A DNA stretch of 64,000 bases from SIG307 sp045596385 (GCA_045596385.1 JAZOCC010000021.1:186001-250000); one strand, 5' to 3'; shown: positions 1-8,361, counted from the stretch's first letter. Notes: generated from the letters alone by a model not told the origin. Program-made: numbers and translations.

Positions 1-400
1 CTTGGATAACTACGGATATATCTTACTGGCAGACAATATGAACGATGCCATTGATGCGGTAAACGAAATTGCATCCGAGCACTTAGAGCTTGTAACCAAG
101 GATGCCTTTACCGTGATGACGAAGATTAAGAACGCCGGAGCAATCTTTATCGGCGAATACTCCAGTGAACCGCTGGGTGACTATTTCGCAGGACCGAACC
201 ACGTGCTTCCGACCAACGGAACCGCGAAGTTCTTCTCTCCGCTGGAAGTAGATGACTTTATCAAGAAGTCCAGCATTATTTCCTACTCCAGAGAAGCTTT
301 AGAGCCGATTCACGAGGATATTATTGACTTTGCAAAGGCAGAGGGCTTGACCGCACATGCGAATTCCATTGCGGTACGGTTCGGAAAAGAAGTGAAGTAA
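1..400 (+). CDS. hisD: Histidinol dehydrogenase, C-terminal part (cut by window edge)
   Basis: HisD catalyses the last two steps of histidine synthesis, oxidising L-histidinol to L-histidine with two NAD+. Only the last 132 or so codons are present; the frame is open to base 1. Visible family motifs are SEHLELVT, the GDYFAGPNHVLPTNG block (its Asp is a zinc ligand in the family and the NHVLPT run is diagnostic) and a C-terminal TAHANS whose His matches the last zinc ligand. It is followed 26 bases later by hisB in the same direction, so it is part of a his operon whose beginning (probably hisG/hisZ) lies to the left. Identification is firm; only length and start are unknown. Confidence 0.96.
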   Translation, partial: LDNYGYILLADNMNDAIDAVNEIASEHLELVTKDAFTVMTKIKNAGAIFIGEYSSEPLGDYFAGPNHVLPTNGTAKFFSPLEVDDFIKKSSIISYSREALEPIHEDIIDFAKAEGLTAHANSIAVRFGKEVK

Positions 401-426
401 GTAACGTATAATGAAAGGAGAAGGTT

Positions 427-1011
427 ATGAGAACATCAAAAGTTGAGAGAAATACGAAAGAAACCCAGATTGTTTGTGAGTTAAATTTAGATGGTTCCGG
501 CACCGCCAAGGTGGACACCGGCATCGGCTTTCTGGATCACATGTTAAACAGCTTTGCAAGACACGGGTTCTTTGATCTGACCTTGTCCGTAAAGGGTGAT
601 TTGTATGTGGACTGTCACCACACTATCGAGGATACCGGTATTGTACTGGGGCAGGCTATTAAAGAAGCGGTAGGGAGTAAAGAGGGCATCAAGCGTTACG
701 GTTCCTCTTTGCTTCCGATGGATGAGACTCTGGTGCTTTGTGCCATTGATTTATCCGGAAGGCCGTATTTGAATTTTGATATGACCTTTACCGCAGAGCG
801 TGTGGGCTATTATGACACGGAGATGGTAAAAGAGTTTTTCTATGCGGTGTCCTATGCCGCAGGCATGAACTTGCACATTAAGCAGATGGACGGCAGCAAC
901 AATCATCACTTAATTGAGGCAGCGTACAAGGCCTTTGCAAAGGCGTTAGACGAGGCAACTATGGCGGAGCCGAGATTGACAGGAACGTTATCTACCAAGG
1001 GGACGCTGTAA
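427..1011 (+). CDS. hisB: Imidazoleglycerol-phosphate dehydratase
   Basis: HisB dehydrates imidazole glycerol phosphate to imidazole acetol phosphate (sixth step of histidine synthesis). The 194-residue length is that of the stand-alone monofunctional enzyme, without the histidinol-phosphatase domain of enteric bacteria. Signature motifs are visible: GFLDHML near residue 35, DCHHTIEDTGI near residue 67 and HHLIEAAYKAFAKAL near residue 160, which supply the metal-binding His and Glu residues. A clear GAAAGGAG site sits just before the ATG. It lies between hisD and hisA in the same direction with short gaps, consistent with one his transcript. Confidence 0.97.
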   Translation: MRTSKVERNTKETQIVCELNLDGSGTAKVDTGIGFLDHMLNSFARHGFFDLTLSVKGDLYVDCHHTIEDTGIVLGQAIKEAVGSKEGIKRYGSSLLPMDETLVLCAIDLSGRPYLNFDMTFTAERVGYYDTEMVKEFFYAVSYAAGMNLHIKQMDGSNNHHLIEAAYKAFAKALDEATMAEPRLTGTLSTKGTL

Positions 1012-1072
1012 AATCTGAGAAAGAAATAACCGGTTGTCTGCAATGAGGACAATCGTTAAAAGGAGAACAACA

Positions 1073-1792
1073 ATGAAATTATATCCGGCAATTGATATTA
1101 AAAACGGACAGTGCGTCAGACTTTGTCAGGGCGTATTTTCCGATGTAAACGTGTATGCGGAGAAGCCGTACACCGTGGCAAAGGAGTTTGAGGCGGCAGG
1201 TGCGTCCTTTATTCACATTGTAGATTTGGACGGTGCATTGGCAGGTCATACCGCAAATGCGGAGGCAATCGCAGAAATTGTAAAGAATGTTTCCATCGGC
1301 ACGGAAATCGGCGGAGGCATTCGTACCATGGAAGATATCAAGACGAAGTTGAATTTAGGACTGAATCGTGTTATTATAGGTACGAAGGCAGTAAAAGAGC
1401 CGCAGTTTATTAAAGAGGCCATCGATGAGTTCGGTGCAGACCGCGTGGTGATCGGGATTGATGCCAAGGACGGTATGGTAGCCATCGAAGGCTGGGAAAC
1501 GGTCAGTGACCGTTCTGCGGTAGCGTTTGCGCTTGAAATGAAGAAGCTGGGTGCCACCACCGTGATTTATACCGACATCGCAAGAGACGGTATGCTTACG
1601 GGCCCGAATTTCGAGCGTACGGAAGAGATGATAAAGGAGACCGGCATGGAGATTATTGCTTCCGGCGGCGTGTCCTGTATGGAGGATTTGGTGCGCCTTA
1701 ACGAAATCGGATGTGCAGGTGCTATCATCGGCAAGGCGATTTACGAGAAGAGAATCAACCTTGCGGAAGCGGTGGAGCGCTTCGAACGCTAA
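1073..1792 (+). CDS. hisA: ProFAR isomerase (HisA)
   Basis: HisA is the (beta/alpha)8 isomerase that opens the ribose of ProFAR to give PRFAR. The protein is 239 residues, the normal size. The N-terminal strand reads KLYPAIDIKNGQCVRL, with the catalytic Asp at residue 8; the second catalytic Asp is in YTDIARDG in the second half. Glycine-rich phosphate loops (GGGIRTMED, ASGGVS) are present. The frame is open upstream to 1034, but AAAGGAGAAC placed seven bases before 1073 and the conserved start MKLYPAID decide for 1073. It lies between hisB and hisIE. No hisF or hisH is seen in the window. Confidence 0.96.
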   Translation: MKLYPAIDIKNGQCVRLCQGVFSDVNVYAEKPYTVAKEFEAAGASFIHIVDLDGALAGHTANAEAIAEIVKNVSIGTEIGGGIRTMEDIKTKLNLGLNRVIIGTKAVKEPQFIKEAIDEFGADRVVIGIDAKDGMVAIEGWETVSDRSAVAFALEMKKLGATTVIYTDIARDGMLTGPNFERTEEMIKETGMEIIASGGVSCMEDLVRLNEIGCAGAIIGKAIYEKRINLAEAVERFER

Positions 1793-1875
1793 ACTGCCGA
1801 ACAGAAAACGGAGAAGAGTCGATCTGAACCGGTCGTAAACTGCGGTGTAAGATACGACAACCGAAAGGAGAAAGC

Positions 1876-3153
1876 ATGCGAAAGAAATTATTTGCTTATA
1901 TCAATACGGAGAGTGAATTTGAAGAGAACGTGGCAGAAGCCGTGAATCGTTATTTTTTAAACGGCGCGGACGGTCTGTTCTTGTACAGTTATATTGCGGA
2001 GGACGCTTACAAGGAAGAGTTTTTCCATATGATTAAGCGTGTGACCGAGGATTTGGCGCTGGATTATTATGTGGGTTGCCACGTTGCTCGTTTTGAGGAC
2101 GTGAAGAAGGCTTTTTATACCGGTGCATCCGCAGTGGTGATTCCGGCAGACGGTCTGGAGGACTGGGGCGTTATTAAGGAGTCCGTGGATCGTTTCGGTA
2201 GTGAGAAGATTTTCGTGGAGTTGAATGCGTCTAAGGCTGACAGTGAGGAGGGCGTGGCTGCGCTTTCCGCAAGAGTGGCAAAGGCCTGCGGTCTCGGTGC
2301 CGGCGGTATTATGTTTAAGCATGTGACCTTAGGTCCGTGTCTGACGGCATATTTAAAGACTCTTACCGTTCCGGTGATGATTCGTGACAGTCTGGTACGT
2401 AATTCCGTTGAGGATATTCTCGGTACGGAGGGCGTATCCATTTTGGCTACCAACTATTACAAGAATAAAGATATGCGCAGAGTGAAGGAAAACTTGACGA
2501 CGAGCGGTATTGATATGTACCATCTGGAGAGCTCCATGCCGTTTTCCGAGTTTAAGAAGGATGCAAACGGGCTGGTGCCGGTGGTAGTACAGGATTATCG
2601 TACCAACGAGGTGCTGATGCTTGCATATATGAACGAGGAGTCTTATAATAAGACCATCGAGGACGGTCGTATGACCTATTATTCCCGCAGTCGTCAGGAG
2701 CTTTGGTTAAAGGGCGATACTTCCGGTAATTACCAGTATGTGAAGTCCCTTTCCATCGATTGTGACAAGGATACGATTTTAGCAAAGGTATATCCGATCG
2801 GACCGGCGTGTCATACGGGTCATACCAGTTGCTTCTACACCGACTTGGTAGAGGGTAGCAAAGAGGCATTATCTCCGCAGGAAGTGTTGGAAGACTTGTA
2901 TTCTACGATTGTAGACAGAAAGAATCATCCGAAGGAAGGTTCCTACACCAATTACCTGTTTGAAAAGGGAATCGACAAGATTTTAAAGAAGTGCGGCGAA
3001 GAGGCAACGGAGATTGTCATTGCGGCAAAGAATCCGGAAGCGGAGGAGTTAAAGTACGAAATCGCAGACTTTTTGTATCATTTGTCCGTGCTTATGGTAG
3101 AATGTAATTTGAACTGGGACGATGTGATGACGGAGCTTGCGCATCGCAGATAA
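1876..3153 (+). CDS. hisI: HisIE with an N-terminal degenerate HisF-like barrel
   Basis: The C-terminal half is a normal bifunctional HisIE. The phosphoribosyl-AMP cyclohydrolase (about residues 230-330) has LMLAYMNEES, TYYSRSRQELW and the zinc-binding CHTGHTSCF. The phosphoribosyl-ATP pyrophosphatase (about 335-425) has KKCGEEATEIVIAAK and EIADFLYHL. Together they catalyse steps two and three of histidine synthesis. The first 220 residues are extra: they resemble HisA/HisF barrels in pattern (FLNGADGLFLYSY, a late PVMIRDSLVRNSVEDIL), but the catalytic CLDV/D region of the first strand is replaced by LFAYINTESEF and no second catalytic Asp is evident. At 425 residues it is about twice the length of plain HisIE. 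The ribosome site is AAAGGAG. I infer a structural or partner-binding role for the extra domain. It is the last his gene here. Confidence 0.93.
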   Translation: MRKKLFAYINTESEFEENVAEAVNRYFLNGADGLFLYSYIAEDAYKEEFFHMIKRVTEDLALDYYVGCHVARFEDVKKAFYTGASAVVIPADGLEDWGVIKESVDRFGSEKIFVELNASKADSEEGVAALSARVAKACGLGAGGIMFKHVTLGPCLTAYLKTLTVPVMIRDSLVRNSVEDILGTEGVSILATNYYKNKDMRRVKENLTTSGIDMYHLESSMPFSEFKKDANGLVPVVVQDYRTNEVLMLAYMNEESYNKTIEDGRMTYYSRSRQELWLKGDTSGNYQYVKSLSIDCDKDTILAKVYPIGPACHTGHTSCFYTDLVEGSKEALSPQEVLEDLYSTIVDRKNHPKEGSYTNYLFEKGIDKILKKCGEEATEIVIAAKNPEAEELKYEIADFLYHLSVLMVECNLNWDDVMTELAHRR

Positions 3154-3236
3154 TCGGTAGGATGTAAGGTTTATGAAGCGACAGTAATGTGAGAAGATAT
3201 GTTACAGGGATAAATAGCGGAAAGGCGGTATGTAGT

Positions 3237-3374
3237 ATGGAGTTTTTAAGCGCATTGGTAACCTATGGATTAAAATTTATTGTACTGGGCGCAGTAGCAT
3301 TCGGTGCGATTTTGTTTGGAATTTTCCTGCGTAAGAGAAAGAATGCGGCCGCAGTTGCGGAAGAGAACGAGTAA
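3237..3374 (+). CDS. Small single-span membrane protein
   Basis: A 45-residue protein with one hydrophobic segment (about residues 5-27, rich in Leu, Val, Ala, Gly), then a basic RKRKN stop-transfer and a short acidic tail. No family is recognised. The frame is open from 3189, but the ATG at 3237 is preceded by a GGAAAGGCGG stretch and places the hydrophobic segment right at the N-terminus, so I prefer it. It follows hisIE by 83 bases and precedes a hairpin terminator, so it may be the tail of the his transcript. Function unknown; it could be a chance ORF, but composition and context favour a gene. Confidence 0.55.
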   Translation: MEFLSALVTYGLKFIVLGAVAFGAILFGIFLRKRKNAAAVAEENE

Positions 3375-3395
3375 GAACGAAAAATAATCGCAATT

Positions 3396-3427
3396 GGCTG
3401 TCATACATCGGTATGGCAGCCTTTGTA
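3396..3427 (+). terminator. Hairpin terminator after the his operon
   Basis: An 11-bp stem GGCTGTCATAC / GTATGGCAGCC (one G-T pair) with an ATCG loop, followed by a short weak T stretch (CTTTGTA). It is placed between the small membrane gene and the MATE gene and probably ends the his transcript. Confidence 0.6.
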
Positions 3428-3487
3428 GTATATGAGATACTTTGTGGAAGTAAGGAAGTATCGGATTAGCGTAATAAAGGAGTAAGT

Positions 3488-4882
3488 ATGTTACAGAAAT
3501 TGAAAAAAAGGTATGTAGGCGATAAGGCCTTTTACCGGATGACATTAGGAATTGCGGTGCCGATTATGATTCAGAACGGTATCTCCAATTTTGTCAGTAT
3601 GCTTGATAATATTATGGTGGGGAATGTCAGTGCGGAGCAGATGAGCGGCGTTTCTATTGTAAACCAGTTGATTTTTGTGTTTAATCTGATGATTTTCGGT
3701 GCTGTGTCCGGTGCGGGAATTTTCGGAGCTCAGTTTTACGGAAGCGGGGATACGAAAGGTGTCCGGGATACGTTCCGTTTTAAACTTCTCAGCTGCGGTT
3801 TGCTGACGGCGCTCGGAATTCTGATTTTCCTCGGTTTTGGAGATGTACTGATTCGTCAGTACCTGCAGGGTGAGGGCGATATTACGCAGATTGAAGCTTG
3901 CTTCGGATATGCAAAGCAGTATCTTTGGATTATGTTAGTCGGATTTATTCCGTTTTATATCTCTCAATGTTATGCGTCCACCCTCCGCGAAACCGGAGAG
4001 ACAATTTTGCCGATGGTGGCCGGTATTGCAGCGGTAGTGATTAATTTAGGTTTAAATGCGGTATTGATCTTCGGTTTGCTCGGTTTCCCGGCGTTAGGGG
4101 CAGCCGGAGCAGCCTTAGCAACAGTGATTTCCCGTTTCGTGGAAGCGGCAATTGTTATGATAGCCACCCATCGGAATAAAATAAAACATGCATTTATCGA
4201 AGGAGCTTATAAGAGCCTTAAGGTGCCGCGAAGTCTGGTAAAAGGTATTTTACAGAAAGGAATTCCGCTTTTGCTTAACGAAACTCTTTGGGCCGGCGGT
4301 ATGGCGGTACTGAACCAGTGTTATTCCGTAAGAGGCTTTGATGTGGTATCGGCAGTGAATATTTCGTCTACGATTTCCAACGTATTTAATGTGTCTTTCA
4401 TTGCCATGGGGAGTGCCATCGGTATTATTATCGGGCAGATGCTCGGTGCGGGAAAGACGGAAGAGGCGGTGGATGCGGACCGGAAGCTCATTGCGTTTTC
4501 TATTGTAAGCTGCCTGTTGTTTGCGGTTGTATTGTTTTTGCTGGCGCCGTTCTTCCCGTTGATTTATAAGGAGGTAGGAGCAAACAGCCATGCCATGGCA
4601 ACGAGCTTTATGCGGATTGCGGCGTGCTGTATGCCGATCGGAGCTTATGCCAATGCGGCGTATTTTACCCTTCGTTCCGGCGGAAAGACCTTTATTACCA
4701 TTTTGTTTGACAGTTGTTATGTGTGGCTTTTAGTAGTGCCGTTGGCCTTTGTATTAAGTCGTTTTACTTCTCTGCCGATTGTGCCGCTGTTCTTCTGTTG
4801 CCAGTTTATTGAAATCGGTAAATGCATTATCGGTGCGATTATGATTAAGAGCGGTATCTGGATTAATAAAATTGTAACATAA
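3488..4882 (+). CDS. MATE family multidrug/cation exporter
   Basis: A 464-residue polytopic membrane protein with about twelve hydrophobic segments and the two-lobed pattern of MATE transporters (MatE domain twice). The N-terminal region has the typical VPIMIQNGISNFVSMLDNIM pattern, GNVSAEQMSGVSIVNQ and GAGIFGAQFYGSG. The family expels drugs or metabolites in exchange for Na+ or H+ at the cytoplasmic membrane. Length is normal. AAAGGAGTAAGT precedes the ATG. It stands alone between a terminator and the AlkD-like gene 59 bases downstream, with no regulator beside it to suggest a substrate. Confidence 0.92.
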   Translation: MLQKLKKRYVGDKAFYRMTLGIAVPIMIQNGISNFVSMLDNIMVGNVSAEQMSGVSIVNQLIFVFNLMIFGAVSGAGIFGAQFYGSGDTKGVRDTFRFKLLSCGLLTALGILIFLGFGDVLIRQYLQGEGDITQIEACFGYAKQYLWIMLVGFIPFYISQCYASTLRETGETILPMVAGIAAVVINLGLNAVLIFGLLGFPALGAAGAALATVISRFVEAAIVMIATHRNKIKHAFIEGAYKSLKVPRSLVKGILQKGIPLLLNETLWAGGMAVLNQCYSVRGFDVVSAVNISSTISNVFNVSFIAMGSAIGIIIGQMLGAGKTEEAVDADRKLIAFSIVSCLLFAVVLFLLAPFFPLIYKEVGANSHAMATSFMRIAACCMPIGAYANAAYFTLRSGGKTFITILFDSCYVWLLVVPLAFVLSRFTSLPIVPLFFCCQFIEIGKCIIGAIMIKSGIWINKIVT

Positions 4883-4941
4883 TAAGGCACAGAGAACAGG
4901 AAACTGCACCGATACGAAATATGAGGGAGAAAGGGAACGGA

Positions 4942-5631
4942 ATGGACTGGAAAAAAGAACTGGAACCGCGCTTACGGGCGCTGGCCGAAGAGAAACTGGC
5001 AAACTTCAGCAGTAGTTTGAATCCGACCTGTAAGCCGATGTTAGGTGTGCGTTTGCCGGAGCTTCGGAAAATTGCAAAGGAACTTGCAAAGACAGATTAT
5101 AAGGAGTTTCTGGAGCATTGTCCGGACACGTATTTTGAGTATGAGACGTTAAAGGCTTATGTCCTGGGCTATGCCAAGGATGATATTGAGACGATACTTT
5201 CCTATGCGGACCGGTTTGTACCGACCATAAGGGACTGGTCTGTTAACGACAGTTTTTGTCAGAATTTTACTATCGCACGAAAGTACCCGGAACGTGTTTA
5301 TGAGTGGCTCATGAGTTATGCTGAGAAAGAGGAAGAGTTCTCGCAACGTGTGGTAGCAGTACTTTTGATGAGTCATTTTCTGGTGCCGGAGTACATTAAT
5401 AAGGTGTTGGTTGTTATGGATTCGCTACAGTACGATGGATATTATACGAGGATGGGGGTGGCGTGGTGTGTGGCGACAGCCTATGCGAAATTTCCGAAGG
5501 AGACGGCGAAATACCTGGAAAAGAACAAACTACAAGATTGGACCTATAACAAGGCGATTCAGAAAATGTGCGAATCCTACAGGGTAGAGGCAGAGGATAA
5601 GGAGTATTGGAAGGCACGGAAGAGAAAGTAA
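4942..5631 (+). CDS. DNA alkylation repair protein, AlkD-like HEAT-repeat glycosylase
   Basis: A 229-residue all-helical protein matching the AlkD / DNA alkylation repair family, which excises bulky N3- and N7-alkylpurines using a HEAT-repeat fold. Family features include GVRLPELRKIAKELAK near the N-terminus, EYETLKAYVLGYAKDD, the RDWSVNDSFC block (Trp-Asp in the DNA-facing groove) and DWTYNKAIQKMCES near the end. The frame opens at 4921, but the AGGGAGAAAGGGAACGG run lies just before the ATG at 4942, so that start is preferred. It sits in the same direction as the upstream MATE gene but need not share its function. Confidence 0.85.
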   Translation: MDWKKELEPRLRALAEEKLANFSSSLNPTCKPMLGVRLPELRKIAKELAKTDYKEFLEHCPDTYFEYETLKAYVLGYAKDDIETILSYADRFVPTIRDWSVNDSFCQNFTIARKYPERVYEWLMSYAEKEEEFSQRVVAVLLMSHFLVPEYINKVLVVMDSLQYDGYYTRMGVAWCVATAYAKFPKETAKYLEKNKLQDWTYNKAIQKMCESYRVEAEDKEYWKARKRK

Positions 5632-5707
5632 CCGAATTGATAAGGAGATTTGTTTTTTTCGGATGCGGCGCGTATAATGTGAAAAGAATATATTAGGGAG
5701 GCTTTTT

Positions 5708-6181
5708 ATGAAACTGTACATCAAGCAGAAGATTTTTTCATGGAATGATAGGTTCAGTGTTTACGATGCAAACGGAGAGGAACGTTATTTTGTGGAAGGT
5801 GAATTGTTTTCCTGGGGGAAGAAGCTTCATGTGTATGACCGTGCCCGTTGGGAAGCAGCCTTTGTACGGCAGGAGTTGTTTACCTTTTTACCGAAGTTTA
5901 TTGTATCCATCGGTGGCCAGGATATTGCGGAGATTGTAAAGGAGCTCACTTTCTTTAAGCCGAGGTACCGGATTGACGGTCTGGGTTGGGAAATCGACGG
6001 AGATTTCTGGGACCATGAGTATACCATTACAAAAAACGGTCATCCCATTGTACAGCTTTCGAAGGAGTGGTTCACTTGGGGGGACTGCTATGAGCTGGAT
6101 ATTGAGAATCCGGAGGATGAAATCGTGGCGTTGGCGGTGGTGCTGGCCATCGACTGCGTGCTGGCGGCACAGAAAAATTAA
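5708..6181 (+). CDS. LURP-one-related (DUF567) beta-barrel protein
   Basis: A 157-residue protein of the LURP-one/tubby-like family (YxjI type). The family pattern is clear: MKLYIKQKIFSWNDRFSVYD at the start, then paired strands such as RYFVEGELFSWGKKLHVYD, a middle ELTFFKPRYRIDG and a last segment ending in ALAVVLAIDCVLAAQ that forms the central helix of the barrel. The biochemical function of the bacterial family is unsettled; membrane-lipid binding has been suggested from the tubby fold. The ribosome site is TTAGGGAGG. It is monocistronic. Confidence 0.85.
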   Translation: MKLYIKQKIFSWNDRFSVYDANGEERYFVEGELFSWGKKLHVYDRARWEAAFVRQELFTFLPKFIVSIGGQDIAEIVKELTFFKPRYRIDGLGWEIDGDFWDHEYTITKNGHPIVQLSKEWFTWGDCYELDIENPEDEIVALAVVLAIDCVLAAQKN

Positions 6182-6224
6182 GGATGCGAATGTTTTGATT
6201 GAGCGTGTCCTGTTTCAAAAAAGG

Positions 6225-6265
6225 AGAAAAGAAAGAGGCTTTTACGCCATGGCGTAGAAGCCTCT
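6225..6265 (-). terminator. 32-nt palindromic terminator overlapping a gene end
   Basis: Bases 6234-6265 form an almost perfect palindrome: AGAGGCTT, then TACGCCATGGCGTA, then AAGCCTCT, with one T-G pair. Read on the minus strand it is followed by a TTTCTTTTCTCC tract at 6225-6233, so it ends transcription of the minus-strand gene. The stop codon (6242-6244) and the last codons of that gene lie inside the stem. Confidence 0.75.
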
Positions 6266-6733
6266 GTTGTTGTCAGAATAAGCTTGATATGCGTTTAAAT
6301 GCGATTCATATCCGTTTCTTATATTGTTTGCGGTATGGAAGAAATTCGGCTGTTTCAGATTGTCAACCACCGTATCCCGTACCGTAAAATCAATGGAGGT
6401 CTTCGGCTTGCCGGAGTAGGCATCGTTTGGTTCGAAGGGCTTTTTTGTCATAAACTCCAACGGAGCGTTTAAGTGCTCTGCGTTCCGTGGATTTAAAGAA
6501 TTCATCAGTTCATAAGCATTCAAGCGGTCCTGCGTTTGCCTCTCAGGAGTACGTTCCACACGCTCGGTCTCTTCATTTGAGAAGACCTCAGGCACATCGG
6601 TGACGGCCTGTACTTCCAAGGAGGCGTCATGATTGCTGTTTACAAGGGCGGTATGAGCCGCAGCCGCAGTATGCCCGGTGGCATAAGGGCTGGAGGTGTA
6701 ATATCCGTAACTGTTTCCGATGGGTGACAGCAT
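6242..6733 (-). CDS. Hypothetical protein, 163 residues
   Basis: Not recognised. The ATG at 6733 has an excellent GAAAGGAGG site; the longer frame from 6763 would include that site inside the coding part, so 6733 is chosen. The product is soluble and polar, with no signal peptide or membrane segment, Tyr/Ser/Ala-rich for the first 30 residues (SPIGNSYGYYTSSPYATG), then charged (ETERVERTPERQTQDRLNA) and Asn-rich toward the end. The low-complexity N-terminus suggests disorder. The last residues NRGFYAMA are encoded within the terminator palindrome. It is the only minus-strand gene in this stretch. Confidence 0.7.
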   Translation of the reverse strand: MLSPIGNSYGYYTSSPYATGHTAAAAHTALVNSNHDASLEVQAVTDVPEVFSNEETERVERTPERQTQDRLNAYELMNSLNPRNAEHLNAPLEFMTKKPFEPNDAYSGKPKTSIDFTVRDTVVDNLKQPNFFHTANNIRNGYESHLNAYQAYSDNNRGFYAMA

Positions 6734-6968
6734 GGCAATCCTCCTTTCGGTATAATTCTGCATATCGGCAGCCGAATCATCGAATACCGATATAAATTCA
6801 CTTATATTTTATCATAATATCCTCAAAAAAGCAATTTATAAAAAGGGATTCGTTCTAATTGCTTTGTTGAAAAAGTGTAGGAAATGGAGTATAATGGGCA
6901 ACAGAACGGAAGAAAGCATACGAGAAGAAAAGATGCTAAGATTTTATGATACACAGGAGGAAACGACG

Positions 6969-7238
6969 ATGGTAAAATGGTTATTGATCGGATATTTGCT
7001 TGTAAATGTGATTGTATTTGCCATGTACGGCATTGATAAATACAAGGCAACCCACAAAAAGTGGAGAATCCCGGAGGCAACCTTAATCGGTGCGGCGGTA
7101 TTCGGTGTGTTCGGTGCACTTGCGGGAATGTACATATTTCATCATAAAACAAAGAAGCCGAAATTCTACATAACCGTGCCGGCAATCCTGGTACTTGAGG
7201 TTGCGGCAGCGATATGCCTATATTTATTTATTCTTTAG
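6969..7238 (+). CDS. DUF1294 small membrane protein
   Basis: An 89-residue protein with three hydrophobic segments (about residues 2-20, 38-58 and 66-88). The DUF1294 signature is visible: MYGIDKYKA after the first segment, RIPEATL, and a HHKTKKPKF basic loop. No biochemical role is known for the family. The frame is open from 6864, but CAGGAGGAAACGACG directly before 6969 and the conserved membrane start decide. It is transcribed toward the AraC gene, and the two 3' ends face each other across a structured gap. Confidence 0.85.
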   Translation: MVKWLLIGYLLVNVIVFAMYGIDKYKATHKKWRIPEATLIGAAVFGVFGALAGMYIFHHKTKKPKFYITVPAILVLEVAAAICLYLFIL

Positions 7239-7271
7239 AAGAAAAGGTATTAGTGCGGCTCGAGCGTGGCG

Positions 7272-7350
7272 AATTCTTCCGAGGAAGGTGAACCTCGCTA
7301 AACGACGAAAAAGAACTTTACTAAGTTTTGCATTCCCCCTCGGAAGAATT
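7272..7350. repeat. 13-bp inverted repeat around an internally folded loop, between convergent genes
   Basis: AATTCTTCCGAGG at 7272-7284 is exactly complementary to CCTCGGAAGAATT at 7338-7350. The 53-base interior can form smaller stems (GAGG...CCTC near the left arm, AACTT...AAGTT near 7315-7330). The element lies between the DUF1294 stop (7238) and the AraC stop (7354). No T run follows either arm, so it is not a standard terminator; it could be a two-way RNA structure or a small mobile repeat. Confidence 0.6.
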
Positions 7351-7353
7351 TGG

Positions 7354-8199
7354 TTATGTCAGCATCCGCTCCTGCTTCGGGGTAATTCCCTTCCATTTTT
7401 TATACGTGCGAATAAAATGGCTGCAGTCAAAGAAACCGGTTTCCAGAGCGATATAATTAATATCGTAGTCTGTGTGAAGCAGTAGGTCCTGGGCCTTTAC
7501 CAGACGGATGTAGGTCAGATATTCCTTACAGGAACGGCCATAGCGTTCTCTGAACAGTTTGGCAAAGTGGGAATAGCTCATATGGCACATGGCGGCCAAA
7601 TTCTGGATTTCTAACGGTTCTCCGGAATGCGTATCAATGTACTCCAAAATATGATAAAAGGTAAAATCGGTATCGCCCTTGCGTCTTGCGGCGGTATCGA
7701 TTTCTTTATTTGACTTCTTGGCAATCTCAATCAGAATACTGTATAAGTCTGCCTGCATTTGCAGGGAGTAAAACTCATCCCGGTTCTGATAGGTGGTAAG
7801 AATCTGCTTCATGTAGGCGTTCATAGGTTCCGGTGAAAGCGCTTCTTTTGGGATAATCATACAAAAATCATCCGCCTGACTCCGGTGTACAAAGTAATCG
7901 TATAGCTTTGCCTGATGCGCCGGCGGCAAGGTCAGGGTATGGAAATCGAATTTTACGATGGTATACTCCACGGTGTTATCTTCGGTGGGCGTGATTTCAT
8001 GAAGCTGGAGAGGATAGAAATAGCACAAGTCTCCCTCGCGCAGAACCCGGCTTTTTTCATTACAGGTGATGCGGATGGAGCCGGATTTTATGTACAGAAT
8101 TTCGCTGTAATAGTGCCAGTGCAAGGGAAATTCTTTTGTATCGGAAAGATATACCTCATAAGGTTGATTTAAGGTGTCGGAAACTTCAAATAACTGCAT
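7354..8199 (-). CDS. AraC family transcriptional regulator
   Basis: A 281-residue one-component regulator. Residues 1-150 form a cupin sensor domain (FPLHWHYYSEILYIKSGS, then EGDLCYFYPLQLHEI); residues 180-281 carry the double helix-turn-helix AraC domain (LAAMCHMSYSHFAKLFRERY, then IALETGFFDCSHFIRTYKKW and KGITPKQ). The ribosome site on the minus strand is GAAAGGAG. It is divergent from the GH94 phosphorylase gene across a 234-bp promoter gap. I infer that it senses a sugar from the disaccharide pathway and activates the phosphorylase; the ligand cannot be read from sequence. Confidence 0.92.
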   Translation of the reverse strand: MQLFEVSDTLNQPYEVYLSDTKEFPLHWHYYSEILYIKSGSIRITCNEKSRVLREGDLCYFYPLQLHEITPTEDNTVEYTIVKFDFHTLTLPPAHQAKLYDYFVHRSQADDFCMIIPKEALSPEPMNAYMKQILTTYQNRDEFYSLQMQADLYSILIEIAKKSNKEIDTAARRKGDTDFTFYHILEYIDTHSGEPLEIQNLAAMCHMSYSHFAKLFRERYGRSCKEYLTYIRLVKAQDLLLHTDYDINYIALETGFFDCSHFIRTYKKWKGITPKQERMLT

Positions 8200-8332
8200 G
8201 GAAGTACTCCTTTCGCAAAGAACTTTTATGTACGTTCAGTGTAGCATCAAAAAAAGCTTGTGTCAATGTGAAAAGATTATTATGATAATAGATTTGTACA
8301 ATTTTTTGCTTTCTTTGTCATAGAAAAAAAGT

Positions 8333-8361
8333 TAGACAAATTATTGGATTTGTGGTAAAAT
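8333..8361 (+). promoter_or_regulatory. Candidate SigmaA promoter of the GH94 gene
   Basis: TAGACA at 8333-8338 and TAAAAT at 8356-8361 with a 17-base spacer, in an AT-rich gap between the AraC regulator and the phosphorylase. The weak -35 box fits a promoter needing an AraC-type activator. No clear direct-repeat AraC site could be assigned. Confidence 0.5.
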
